A stretch of DNA of 14,869 nt from JAWVZB01 sp033722375 (GTDB lineage Bacteria; Actinomycetota; Nitriliruptoria; Nitriliruptorales; Nitriliruptoraceae): contig JAWVZB010000077.1 of the NCBI GenBank assembly GCA_033722375.1, positions 1 to 14,869 of the forward strand, written 5' to 3'. Of this stretch, positions 1-11,538 are shown piece by piece. The position numbers and the translations under genes are program-made. Under the pieces are notes generated by a model. That model did not search any database and was not told where the DNA came from. It saw nothing but the letters and a program-made list of their open reading frames with translations. Position 1 is the stretch's first letter. Every line of letters starts with the position of its first letter.

Positions 1-247
1 AGTGCATCCCGTAGGTCTCCATGTAGTACGGGAAGCGGCTCGAGCAGCCGATGCCGGAGATGAAGACGGTCTTCTCGGGGGTCACGCCGGCGTCGGCGAG
101 GAAGGACTGCATCGCGGCGAGGATGGCGTAGTCGCCGCAGCCGGGGCACCACCGGACCTCCTGGTCCGAGGTGAAGTCCTTCTTCTTCAGGTCGCGTTCC
201 ATGGGCCCACGGTCGTGGGCGCCGATGATGGTCTCGAGGTTGCTCAC
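1..247 (-). CDS. korB: 2-oxoglutarate:ferredoxin oxidoreductase beta subunit, N-terminal part (cut by window edge)
   Basis: The first 82 residues are present; the rest lies beyond base 1. The beta subunit binds thiamine diphosphate and a [4Fe-4S] cluster and, with KorA, converts 2-oxoglutarate and CoA to succinyl-CoA, CO2 and reduced ferredoxin in the cytoplasm. Visible motifs are WCPGCGDY (residues 33-40) and GIGCSSR (65-71). Cys34, Cys37 and Cys68 match cluster-ligand positions known for this family; the fourth ligand would be outside the window. I chose the GTG at 245-247 because it overlaps the korA stop as GTGA, a 4-base overlap typical of translational coupling, and the protein then begins at the usual distance before the CPGCG motif. 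Substrate preference for 2-oxoglutarate is inferred from the actinobacterial KorAB-like pairing; a related 2-oxoacid substrate cannot be excluded. Confidence 0.93.
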   Translation of the reverse strand, partial: MSNLETIIGAHDRGPMERDLKKKDFTSDQEVRWCPGCGDYAILAAMQSFLADAGVTPEKTVFISGIGCSSRFPYYMETYGMH

Positions 248-2169
248 GCGGGGACCTCCATACGTGCTTCGATCTGATCGACGAGTTCGGCCGAGGTGAA
301 CGGCAAGCCGGTGACGCGGTTGTAGCCCTCGATGTCGACGAGGAACTCGGACCGCAGCAGCATCCGGAGCTGCCCCATGTTGTTCTCGGGGCACAGCACC
401 TTGTCGTAGCGCTCCAGGACCTCCCCGAGCCCGTTGGGCAGGGGGTTCACCACGCGCAGGTGGATCCGGGCGACCTTGCCGCCCCGCTCGCGGATCCGCT
501 GGACGGCACCACGGATCGGGCCGTAGGTGGAGCCCCACCCGATGACGAGCAGGTCGGCGTCACCGTCGGGGTCGTCGACCTCGACGTCGGGCTGGCGGTC
601 AGCGATCCGCCGGACCTTCTCGTGACGCACCTCGGTCATGTGGTGATGGTTGGCGGGGTCGTAGGAGATGTCGCCGGAACCGTCCCACTTCTCGAGACCG
701 CCGACCCGGTGCTGGAGCCCTTCGACACCGGGAACCGCCCAGGGCCGGGCCAGGGTCTCGGGGTCGCGGAGGTAGGGCAGGAAGCCCTCGGGCGTGTTGG
801 GCTCGGAGGCGAAGGCGGGGTCGATGTCGGGGAGCTCGTCGGGTTCGGGCAGGAGCCACGGCTCGGCCGAGTTGGCGAGGTAGCCGTCCGAGAGCAGGAA
901 GACGGGAGTGCGGTTCTCGATCGCCAGCCGCGCCGCCTCGAACGCCGCGTAGAAGCAGTCGGACGGGGACTGCGCGGCAACGACCGGCAGCGGCGCTTCA
1001 CCGTTGCGGCCGAACATGACCTGGAGCAGGTCTGCCTGCTCGGTCTTGGTCGGCAGTCCCGTGGAGGGCCCGCCGCGCTGGACGTTGACGATCACGAGCG
1101 GGAGCTCGATGGCGAGAGCGAGACCGATGGCTTCGGTCTTCAGTGCCACACCCGGGCCGGACGACGCGGTGACCGCCAGGGAGCCACCGAACGACGCCCC
1201 GATCGCGGAGCCGACCGCGGCGATCTCGTCCTCGGCCTGGAAGGTGCGCACGCCGAAGTGCTTCTGCTTGGCGAGCTCGTGCAGGATGTCGGAGGCAGGC
1301 GTGATCGGGTAGCTGCCGTAGAACAGCGGCAGCCCGGCCTTCTTGCTGGCGGCGATCAGCCCGTACGCGAGCGCGGTGTTCCCGGTGATGTTGCGGTAGC
1401 GCCCCGCCTGCAGCTTGGCAGGCGGGACCTCGTAGGTGTAGCGGAAGCTCTCGGTGGTCTCGCCGAAGTTGCGGCCAGCCCGGAGCGCACGGAGGTTCGC
1501 CTCGGCGATCGCGGGGCGGTTCTTGAACTTGCGCTCGAGCCACTCCTCGGTGCCGGCGATGGGGCGGGAGAACATCCAGGACACGAGCCCGAGCGCGAAC
1601 ATGTTCTTGGCGCGCTCCGCTTCCTTCTTGTTGATATCTCCGGACTCGATCAGATCCTCGACCGCGCGGAGTGTCATGTCCGTGAGCGAGACCTCGTGGA
1701 CGGTGTAGTCCTCGAGCGAGCCGTCCTCGAGCGGGTTGTCCTCGTAGCCCGCCTTCTTGAGGTTGCGGTCCGTGAACGCGTCCTTGTTGACGATCAGGGT
1801 GCCCGCGGACTTGAGCGAGCCGAGATGTTTCATGAGCGCCGCAGGGTTCATCGCCACGAGGACGTCGGGGGCGTCACCCGGGGTGTGGATGTCCTCCTCC
1901 GAGAAGTGGAGCTGGAAGGAGCTGACGCCGGCCAAGGTCCCAGCGGGGGCACGGATCTCGGCCGGGTAGTCGGGCAGCGTGGCGAGGTCGTTGCCAACCG
2001 CAGCGGATTCGGCCGTGAACCGGTCGCCGGTGAGTTGCATGCCGTCGCCGGAGTCACCGGCGAAGCGGACCACCGCCCCGGTCAGACGGATCGTGGGCTG
2101 ATCGTCGTCGGTGGGGGTGGGCAGACCATCGCCCACGTCGCGCCCGTCACGTGATGTGGTGCTGCTCAT
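244..2169 (-). CDS. korA: 2-oxoglutarate:ferredoxin oxidoreductase alpha subunit (fused gamma-alpha)
   Basis: KorA partners KorB in oxidative decarboxylation of 2-oxoglutarate to succinyl-CoA with ferredoxin as electron acceptor. The 641-residue protein has an N-terminal gamma domain starting near the GDSGDG motif (residues 38-43). A pyrimidine-binding alpha domain follows, with YPITPASD (287-294) and a downstream SSGPG segment. The C-terminal domain carries the VIGWGSTYGP stretch. Gamma-alpha fusion and size match mycobacterial KorA (about 650 residues). I chose ATG at 2167-2169, which has GAGGG (2180-2184) ten bases upstream. The frame stays open to a TTG at 2205, but that start would place the GAGGG inside the gene. 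korB follows with a 4-base overlap, so the two form an operon read leftward. The gene is transcribed divergently from the dehydrogenase at 2284. 2-oxoglutarate is the likely but not proven substrate. Confidence 0.93.
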   Translation of the reverse strand: MSSTTSRDGRDVGDGLPTPTDDDQPTIRLTGAVVRFAGDSGDGMQLTGDRFTAESAAVGNDLATLPDYPAEIRAPAGTLAGVSSFQLHFSEEDIHTPGDAPDVLVAMNPAALMKHLGSLKSAGTLIVNKDAFTDRNLKKAGYEDNPLEDGSLEDYTVHEVSLTDMTLRAVEDLIESGDINKKEAERAKNMFALGLVSWMFSRPIAGTEEWLERKFKNRPAIAEANLRALRAGRNFGETTESFRYTYEVPPAKLQAGRYRNITGNTALAYGLIAASKKAGLPLFYGSYPITPASDILHELAKQKHFGVRTFQAEDEIAAVGSAIGASFGGSLAVTASSGPGVALKTEAIGLALAIELPLVIVNVQRGGPSTGLPTKTEQADLLQVMFGRNGEAPLPVVAAQSPSDCFYAAFEAARLAIENRTPVFLLSDGYLANSAEPWLLPEPDELPDIDPAFASEPNTPEGFLPYLRDPETLARPWAVPGVEGLQHRVGGLEKWDGSGDISYDPANHHHMTEVRHEKVRRIADRQPDVEVDDPDGDADLLVIGWGSTYGPIRGAVQRIRERGGKVARIHLRVVNPLPNGLGEVLERYDKVLCPENNMGQLRMLLRSEFLVDIEGYNRVTGLPFTSAELVDQIEARMEVPA

Positions 2170-2224
2170 GGTGCAAGGTCCCTCTTCGTCGGGGTGGACT
2201 CGCAAGAGTGTCCAGCGGCCCCGC

Positions 2225-2230
2225 TAGCGT
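2225..2230 (+). promoter_or_regulatory. Possible -10 element for the D-2-hydroxyacid dehydrogenase
   Basis: TAGCGT fits the actinobacterial TANNNT -10 consensus and lies in the 114-base divergent gap between korA and the dehydrogenase. Transcription would begin near 2237, giving a leader of about 47 bases. No convincing -35 hexamer is seen. On the opposite strand TACCGT (2253-2258) could serve korA in the same way. Both calls rest on short motifs and could be chance. Confidence 0.22.
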
Positions 2231-2272
2231 GCCATCGGGCTTCCGACCCTGCACGGTACGGCCGGAAGTCCC

Positions 2273-2277
2273 GGAGG
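2273..2277 (+). promoter_or_regulatory. Ribosome binding site that fixes the dehydrogenase start
   Basis: GGAGG is a strong Shine-Dalgarno sequence six bases before the ATG at 2284. The frame is open as far back as a GTG at 2194, so this site decides the start. Confidence 0.75.
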
Positions 2278-2283
2278 ACCACC

Positions 2284-3234
2284 ATGCACAAGATCGCGCT
2301 GTTCCCCCCGATCCCCCCCGAGGCGATCGCTGACCGGTTCGAGGGTGTCGAGATCGTCGGTATCGGCCCCGACACCGACGACCCCGTGGCCGCGGCCGAA
2401 GGCGCGACCGTGGCCGTGTCGGACTGGAGCAACGCCGTCCGGATCGAGGGCGACATCGTCGAGGCGCTCGCCCCGACCTGCCGGCTGGTCCAGGTACCGG
2501 CGGCCGGGGTGGACAGCGTCGACGTGGACGCCTGCGCCGAGGCCGGGATCCCCGTGGCGAGCTGCGCCGGATTGAACACCGGCGCCGTCGCGGAATGGTG
2601 CATCTGGGCGACGATCGACGCGCTGCGGAAGCTGACCTGGAGCGACCGTCGGGTTCGGGACGGCCACTGGGACCAGCTCGGCCAGCCACGGTTCGAGCTG
2701 GCGGGCAAGACGGTGGGGATCATCGGTCTCGGCGACATCGGCACCGCCACGGCCGAGCGACTGGGGGCCTTCGACGTCGACCTGGCCTACTGGAGCCGGC
2801 GTCGCCGCGACGAGGCCGAGGAGGACCGGCTCGGGGCGCGCTACCTCGAGCTCGACGAGCTGTTCCCGTCCGCCGACGTCATCATCCTCACCGTGGCACT
2901 GACCCCCGACACCCGCCACCTCGTCGACGCCGACCGGCTGGCCGCGATGCAGGCCAACGCGGTACTCGTGAACGCTGCCCGGGGCGAGGTCGTCGACGAA
3001 GCCGCACTGGCGGACGCCTTGCGGGAGGGACAGCTCCACGGCGCGGCAGTGGACGTGTTCAGCCAGGAGCCGCCCCCCGACGACCACCCCCTCCGCGACG
3101 TCGAGACCGCCGTCCTGACCCCACACGTCGGAGGAGCATCCGCGGAATCGGCGGGGCGCATCCTCCAGCGGGTCCTCGACAACGTCGAGGCCGTGCTCGA
3201 CGGCCGCGAACCGGTGGGGGTCTTGGACACGTGA
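2284..3234 (+). CDS. D-2-hydroxyacid dehydrogenase, NAD(P)-dependent
   Basis: A 316-residue cytoplasmic oxidoreductase that interconverts a D-2-hydroxyacid and a 2-oxoacid using NAD(H) or NADP(H). The Rossmann fingerprint GLGDIG is at 148-153. The catalytic triad of the family is present: Arg233 in VNAARGEVVDE, Glu262 in DVFSQEP and His281 in LTPHVGG. Length is normal for the family, and there is no C-terminal ACT domain, so it is not a long-form phosphoglycerate dehydrogenase. ATG at 2284 is preceded by GGAGG. The gene stands alone: korA is divergent and the M23 peptidase convergent, so context gives no substrate. Candidates include glyoxylate/hydroxypyruvate reductase or a D-lactate-type enzyme; the sequence alone does not separate them. 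Confidence 0.88.
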   Translation: MHKIALFPPIPPEAIADRFEGVEIVGIGPDTDDPVAAAEGATVAVSDWSNAVRIEGDIVEALAPTCRLVQVPAAGVDSVDVDACAEAGIPVASCAGLNTGAVAEWCIWATIDALRKLTWSDRRVRDGHWDQLGQPRFELAGKTVGIIGLGDIGTATAERLGAFDVDLAYWSRRRRDEAEEDRLGARYLELDELFPSADVIILTVALTPDTRHLVDADRLAAMQANAVLVNAARGEVVDEAALADALREGQLHGAAVDVFSQEPPPDDHPLRDVETAVLTPHVGGASAESAGRILQRVLDNVEAVLDGREPVGVLDT

Positions 3235-3265
3235 CCGCCCCGACCGAACGGCGGCGCACGGCCGC
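3235..3265. terminator. Possible hairpins in the convergent gap
   Basis: Between two convergent stops, CCG-CC-CCG can pair with CGGCGG (3235-3254, two-base bulge, six-base loop). Overlapping it, GCGGC (3251-3255) can pair with GCCGC (3261-3265). The two structures are alternatives, short, and have no T tract, so this is only a weak candidate for a two-way transcription end. Confidence 0.2.
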
Positions 3266-3273
3266 GAGCCCGT

Positions 3274-4320
3274 CTACCCGCAGACCCGTTTGAGCGTCGG
3301 GTAGGGGTTGACGGCGTACCCACCGCCGGGATGCAGCTCGAAGTGCACGTGCGGGGTGGTCCCCCGGGCGTTGCCGGTGTCGCCGTTGGTGGCGATCTGC
3401 TGGCCCGCCCCGACCCGCGCCCCGTCCCCCACCGTGTGGCGCTCGAGGTGCATGTAGTAGTAGTTGTTGCCGTCACTGCCGCGGAGGATCCCCCAGTTGC
3501 CGGCGGAGCTCCCGTAGGAGCGGATGTCCCACACGCCGCTCACGATGGCACGCACGGTCTGCCCGCGCGGTGCGAGGATGTCGGTCCCCTTGTGGGTGCG
3601 ACCGCCCGAGCGGGGGGCGCCCCACGTGTCGGTGAACGACCGCGGACTGTCGACGGGACACACCATCCCACCGGCCGATGCAGGAGCGCTGGTGACCGCC
3701 TCGGCCTGTTCACGCTGACGGCGTGCCTCTGCGGCGGCTCGCCGGCGAGCCGCCTCCTGGCGCGCCCGCTCCTCCGCCTCGAGCTTCTGCTCCAACGCCT
3801 TGGCGTCCTCGAGGTCGTGCTCGAGCGCGTCGAGGAGCTCCCGTTGTTCGGCGAACGCCGCCTCCAACTGGGCCTTCTTCGCCGTCAGCTGCTGGGTCGC
3901 AGCCGCCAGCCTCGTCCGGGCCGCACTGGCGACCTCGGCGTCCTGCGTGTCGGCCGTCACGAGCCGCTGCATCAGTGTCGCCCGCTCGACCGCCGCCTGA
4001 GGGTTACTGCCGCCGAGGAGCGCCACCATCGGATGGGTGTCGCCCCGCATGTAGAGCTCTCGCACACGCCCCTCGATCCTGGACGCCGCCGCCGCGACCT
4101 CCGCGGTCAAGCCGGCGATCTGTCGCTCGAGCGCTTCCTCCTCGGCGGACAAGCCGGCGACGGACGCCTCGAGCTCGCCCAGTCGCTCCGCTGCGGCGTC
4201 GAGCCGCTCCTGGATCCGTGCCCGCTCGGCCCGGACCGCGTCGAGATCCTGGGCGCTGGCCGTCAACGGCATGAGCAGCCCAAGGACGAGGCAGACCGCG
4301 AAGAACGGGAGTACGCGCAC
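3274..4320 (-). CDS. Secreted M23-family peptidoglycan endopeptidase with coiled-coil N-terminal region
   Basis: A 348-residue exported zinc metallopeptidase expected to cut peptide cross-links in peptidoglycan. Residues 1-23 form a signal peptide (Arg near the start, a hydrophobic run, and ASA before Gln24). Residues about 25-215 are rich in Ala, Glu, Arg and Leu with heptad character, giving long coiled coils as in EnvC/RipA-like proteins. The M23 domain fills the C-terminal third. Its metal and catalytic residues are all present: HKGTD (His243, Asp247), YMHL (His291) and HVHFE (His324, His326), so it should be active and not an EnvC-type inactive activator. I chose GTG at 4318-4320 because it begins directly at the signal peptide; a GTG at 4366-4368 with an upstream GGGAGG would add a 16-residue non-hydrophobic extension. 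It is convergent with the dehydrogenase and divergent from the CBS gene. Confidence 0.88.
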   Translation of the reverse strand: MRVLPFFAVCLVLGLLMPLTASAQDLDAVRAERARIQERLDAAAERLGELEASVAGLSAEEEALERQIAGLTAEVAAAASRIEGRVRELYMRGDTHPMVALLGGSNPQAAVERATLMQRLVTADTQDAEVASAARTRLAAATQQLTAKKAQLEAAFAEQRELLDALEHDLEDAKALEQKLEAEERARQEAARRRAAAEARRQREQAEAVTSAPASAGGMVCPVDSPRSFTDTWGAPRSGGRTHKGTDILAPRGQTVRAIVSGVWDIRSYGSSAGNWGILRGSDGNNYYYMHLERHTVGDGARVGAGQQIATNGDTGNARGTTPHVHFELHPGGGYAVNPYPTLKRVCG

Positions 4321-4354
4321 GGGACCTGTTCGAGCAGCGGGACGGAGCGAGGCG

Positions 4355-4360
4355 AGACTA
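4355..4360 (-). promoter_or_regulatory. Possible -10 element for the M23 peptidase gene
   Basis: Read on the minus strand this is TAGTCT, matching TANNNT, and it ends 34 bases before the GTG at 4320. The identical hexamer precedes the regulator gene at 12382. A promoter here supports the shorter start, because the longer start at 4368 would lie upstream of it. No clear -35 is visible. Confidence 0.3.
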
Positions 4361-4436
4361 ACCCCCACCGGGGGCGTCCGCTTCCTCCCCCGACCGACGT
4401 GCACCCCAAGTCCCAGGAACCCAACGGGCTCGCTGC

Positions 4437-4442
4437 TACCGT
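4437..4442 (+). promoter_or_regulatory. Possible -10 element for the CBS-domain gene
   Basis: TACCGT matches TANNNT and lies 28 bases before the ATG at 4471, in the 150-base divergent gap shared with the M23 gene. A -35 is not recognisable. The assignment is by position and motif only. Confidence 0.22.
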
Positions 4443-4470
4443 CGTGGCGCGGCGCGACAGGGAGGGGCGG

Positions 4471-4857
4471 ATGCCCAAGCTCTCCGAGGTGATCGAGCAC
4501 GACCCCGTCACGGTCGAGCCTCACGAGCCGCTGTCACGTGCCGCACAACGCATGTACGACCACCGCATCGGCTCGGTCGTCGTGGTCGACGATGACGGGG
4601 CGCTCGTGGGCATCTTCACGGAGCGGGATCTCATGCGCGCCTCCGCCGCGGGGGTCGACACCCACCGTGCGACGGTCGGCCGGTGGATGACCGGCGACCC
4701 AGTGGTCGCCAACGCCACCGACGAGGCCGCCGCGGCCCTTCAGGTCATGATCGACAACGGCTTCCGCCACCTGCCCGTCATCGGCGAAGGCGGGCTCATC
4801 GGCGTGGTCTCGATGCGGAGCCTGTCGACCGTGCTCCAGAAGGCCCGCATGGGCTGA
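4471..4857 (+). CDS. Small protein of two tandem CBS domains
   Basis: A 128-residue soluble protein made almost entirely of a CBS pair (Bateman module). The first CBS spans about residues 8-60 and contains GSVVVVDDDGALVGIFTERD. The second spans about 72-125 and contains FRHLPVIGEGGLIGVVSMR. Such modules usually bind adenosine nucleotides or S-adenosylmethionine and act as sensors, often regulating a partner protein. No partner domain is fused here, and the target is not evident from neighbours. ATG at 4471 follows a strong GGGAGGGG site (4460-4467). The gene is convergent with gltB, ending 54 bases from its stop; I see no clear terminator in that gap, only a weak GCAG/CTGC stem. Confidence 0.88.
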   Translation: MPKLSEVIEHDPVTVEPHEPLSRAAQRMYDHRIGSVVVVDDDGALVGIFTERDLMRASAAGVDTHRATVGRWMTGDPVVANATDEAAAALQVMIDNGFRHLPVIGEGGLIGVVSMRSLSTVLQKARMG

Positions 4858-4911
4858 CCCAGCTCGGAGCTCGATCGCGACAGCAGGCCGGGATCTGCAC
4901 CGCAACCGGGG

Positions 4912-9543
<4,632 letters not shown>

Positions 9544-9596
9544 GTTCGAACTCCGGAAGGTCGCGGTCTGGCCCGACCCACCCCGAGAGACGCACG

Positions 9597-9638
9597 AACG
9601 GCGCCCCGAGGCCCGGATCGGGCGGGTGGAGCGCCGTT
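9597..9638 (-). other. Strong hairpin in the gltB 5' leader
   Basis: Arms at 9628-9638 and 9597-9607 (minus-strand order) pair over 11 positions with one G-U wobble. The enclosed loop holds a second stem, GCCCG/CGGGC, within 9611-9623. Further downstream, GGTCG and CGACC (9562-9581) can also pair just before the ribosome binding site. It resembles a cis-acting leader RNA, but I do not recognise a known riboswitch class, and there is no T tract to make it a classical attenuator. Confidence 0.4.
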
Positions 9639-9648
9639 GCTCGCTGCG

Positions 9649-9654
9649 AGCGTA
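9649..9654 (-). promoter_or_regulatory. Possible -10 element for gltB
   Basis: Read on the minus strand this is TACGCT (TANNNT). Transcription would start near 9640, at the base of the leader hairpin and about 100 bases before the GTG. No good -35 is visible. The placement with respect to the hairpin is what makes it attractive. Confidence 0.3.
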
Positions 9655-9710
9655 CCCTCCCGCCGGGAGCAGGGCACGAACGGACACGCACGGTCACAGG
9701 TGGTCGCCCC

Positions 9711-11432
9711 TTGTCACTCGGTCTCGGATCAGCGCAGCACGACCCTTCGTTCGATCACGACGTTCTCGTGATCGGCAGCGGCTTCGGGGGGTCGGTCTCC
9801 GCCCTGCGGCTGACCGAGAAGGGCTACCGCGTGGGGGTGGTCGAGGCCGGCAAGCGCTGGACCAAGGACACGCTGCCCGAGACCAACTGGGACGTCCGTA
9901 GGTTCCTGTGGTTCCCCCGACTGGGGATGCGCGGCTTCCAGCGCCTCACCCTCCTGAAGGACGTGTTCATCCTGTCGGGCGCCGCCGTCGGCGGTGGGTC
10001 CGTGGTGTACGCCAACACGCTGTACCGGCCGCTGGCGAACTACTGGAACGATGCCGTCTGGGCACACCTCACCGACTGGCGCGAGGAACTCCTCCCCCAC
10101 TACGACCAGGCAGAGCGGATGCTCGGCGCCACCCCCACCCCCTTCGAGACCAATGCCGACCATGTCATCAAGGAGGTCGGCCGCCGCCTCGGTGTCGAGG
10201 ACACGTTCCACCCCACCAACGTCGGCGTGTGGTTCGGCGAACCCGACGTCCGCGTCCCCGACCCCTACTTCGGCGGCGAGGGCCCGGACCGCGTCGGCTG
10301 CATCAAGTGCGGCGGCTGCATGGTGGGCTGCCGCTTCGAGGCCAAGAACACGCTCACCGACAACTACCTCTACCTCGCCGAGAAGAACGGCGCCGAGGTC
10401 GTCGCCGAGCGCGAGGTCGTGGACCTCCGTGAGCTCGCCCACGGCGGCTGGGAGGTCACGACCGAACGACCCGGCGCGTGGATCAACAAGGATCGTCGGA
10501 CCCACACCGCCGAGCAGGTGGTCTTCTCGGCGGGGGCCCTCGGTACCCAGAAGCTGCTCTTCAAGCTCCGGGACGAGGGCCGCCTCCCGAACGTCTCCCA
10601 CAGGCTCGGAACGCTGACCCGGACGAACTCGGAGGCGCTGGTCGGTGCCACCGCGAGCACCACCGCCGTCGACTACTCCGAAGGGGTGGCCATCACCTCG
10701 TCGATCCACCCGGACGAGGACACCCACATCGAGCCGGTCCGGTACCCGAAGGGCTCGAACATGATGAGCCTGCTGGCGACAGTCATGGTCGACGGCGGCG
10801 GGCGCATCCCCCGTTGGCTGCGCTTCCTGCTCACGATCCTGCTGCACCCGATCCTGTTCCTGCGGTCGCTGTCGGCCCGCAAGTGGGCCGAGCGCTCGAT
10901 CATCCTGCTCGTGATGCAGTCGCTCGACAACAGCCTCGAGACGTTCCGGAAGCGGGGGCTGTTCGGGTGGAAGCTGTCGACCCGCCAGGGTCACGGCGAA
11001 CCCAACCCGCGCTGGATCCCGACCGCGAACCGCGCCGCGCGGGAAGCCGCGGACGTCATGGACGGCCAGCCGCTGGGTTCGATCTTCGAGGCGACGATGA
11101 ACGTCCCGGCGACGGCGCACATCATCGGGGGCTGCCCGATCGGGGAGACCCCGGAGGACGGCGTGGTCGACCCCTACCACCGGGTCCACGGCCACCCCGG
11201 GCTGCACGTCGTCGACGGATCGACGATCACCGCGAACCTCGGCGTGAACCCGTCGCTGACGATCACCGCCATGGCGGAACGGGCGATGTCGCTGTGGCCC
11301 AACGCCGGAGACGAGGACCCGCGCCCCGCCCTCGGAGCGCCCTACGAGCGGGTCGAGCCGGTCGCGCCCCACTCCCCTGCGGTCCCGGCCGACGCGCCGG
11401 CAGCGCTCCGGACCAGCGCCCCCGCCAACTGA
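9711..11432 (+). CDS. GMC-family FAD oxidoreductase, ChoD/cholesterol-oxidase-like
   Basis: A 573-residue flavoprotein resembling, from memory, mycobacterial ChoD (Rv3409c, a putative cholesterol oxidase) along its length, including the RTNSE, ITSSIHP and HIEPVRY segments. The FAD-binding GSGFGG is at 22-27. The C-terminal substrate domain carries His470 (TAHIIGG) and Asn513 (NLGVNPSL), the usual GMC catalytic pair. An unusual cluster Cys197-x2-Cys200-x2-Cys203-x3-Cys207 resembles an iron-sulfur ligand set. A hydrophobic stretch near residue 370 could touch membrane. No signal peptide is seen. The only usable start in frame is TTG at 9711, with AGGTGG (9698-9703) a few bases upstream. Substrate could be a sterol, another alcohol or a lipid; cholesterol is unproven. 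It is divergent from gltB and is followed on the same strand by a crotonase gene. Confidence 0.85.
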   Translation: MSLGLGSAQHDPSFDHDVLVIGSGFGGSVSALRLTEKGYRVGVVEAGKRWTKDTLPETNWDVRRFLWFPRLGMRGFQRLTLLKDVFILSGAAVGGGSVVYANTLYRPLANYWNDAVWAHLTDWREELLPHYDQAERMLGATPTPFETNADHVIKEVGRRLGVEDTFHPTNVGVWFGEPDVRVPDPYFGGEGPDRVGCIKCGGCMVGCRFEAKNTLTDNYLYLAEKNGAEVVAEREVVDLRELAHGGWEVTTERPGAWINKDRRTHTAEQVVFSAGALGTQKLLFKLRDEGRLPNVSHRLGTLTRTNSEALVGATASTTAVDYSEGVAITSSIHPDEDTHIEPVRYPKGSNMMSLLATVMVDGGGRIPRWLRFLLTILLHPILFLRSLSARKWAERSIILLVMQSLDNSLETFRKRGLFGWKLSTRQGHGEPNPRWIPTANRAAREAADVMDGQPLGSIFEATMNVPATAHIIGGCPIGETPEDGVVDPYHRVHGHPGLHVVDGSTITANLGVNPSLTITAMAERAMSLWPNAGDEDPRPALGAPYERVEPVAPHSPAVPADAPAALRTSAPAN

Positions 11433-11440
11433 CCTCGGCT

Positions 11441-11462
11441 CCGGAACCAGCACCTGGTCCGG
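11441..11462 (+). terminator. GC-rich hairpin after the GMC oxidoreductase gene
   Basis: CCGGAACCAG (11441-11450) pairs with CTGGTCCGG (11454-11462), nine pairs with one bulged A and a three-base loop. It starts nine bases after the TGA. There is no T tract, as is common for actinobacterial terminator-like hairpins. It would separate this gene from the crotonase downstream. Confidence 0.45.
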
Positions 11463-11505
11463 GGTGCCGGTCCGCGGCGACGATCCTCCCGCCGTTGACG
11501 ACACG

Positions 11506-11511
11506 TAGGCT
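11506..11511 (+). promoter_or_regulatory. Possible -10 element for the crotonase gene
   Basis: TAGGCT matches TANNNT, lies after the upstream hairpin and 27 bases before the GTG at 11539. A TTGACG at 11495-11500 is only five bases away, too close to act as its -35, so the promoter call remains weak. Confidence 0.28.
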
Positions 11512-11538
11512 CGGCGTCCAGCTACCCGAGGAGCAGCC

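Noticed and set aside
460..2154. Long plus-strand open frame opposite korA (564 codons).
   Set aside because: It is the antisense shadow of korA; it has repetitive Gly/Val/Arg/Asp-rich composition and no recognisable domain, as expected in GC-rich DNA.
3331..4470. Extension of the CBS-domain gene upstream, opposite the M23 gene.
   Set aside because: The extension is antisense to M23 coding sequence; the strong ribosome binding site before ATG 4471 and the domain boundary fit the short form.
4858..4911. Possible terminator between the CBS gene and gltB.
   Set aside because: Only a four-pair GCAG/CTGC stem plus one wobble could be found, and no T tract, so it is too weak to call.
9558..9600. 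T-box-like GGGTGG and ACCGCG segments in the gltB leader.
   Set aside because: The two halves are separated by extra bases and there is no specifier-loop architecture or terminator; the resemblance is superficial.
9544..9687. N-terminal extension of gltB by 48 codons to an upstream start at 9687.
   Set aside because: It would include the proposed promoter and leader hairpin, has no family similarity, and the GTG at 9543 has a well-placed GGAG and puts the nucleophilic Cys after a short propeptide.
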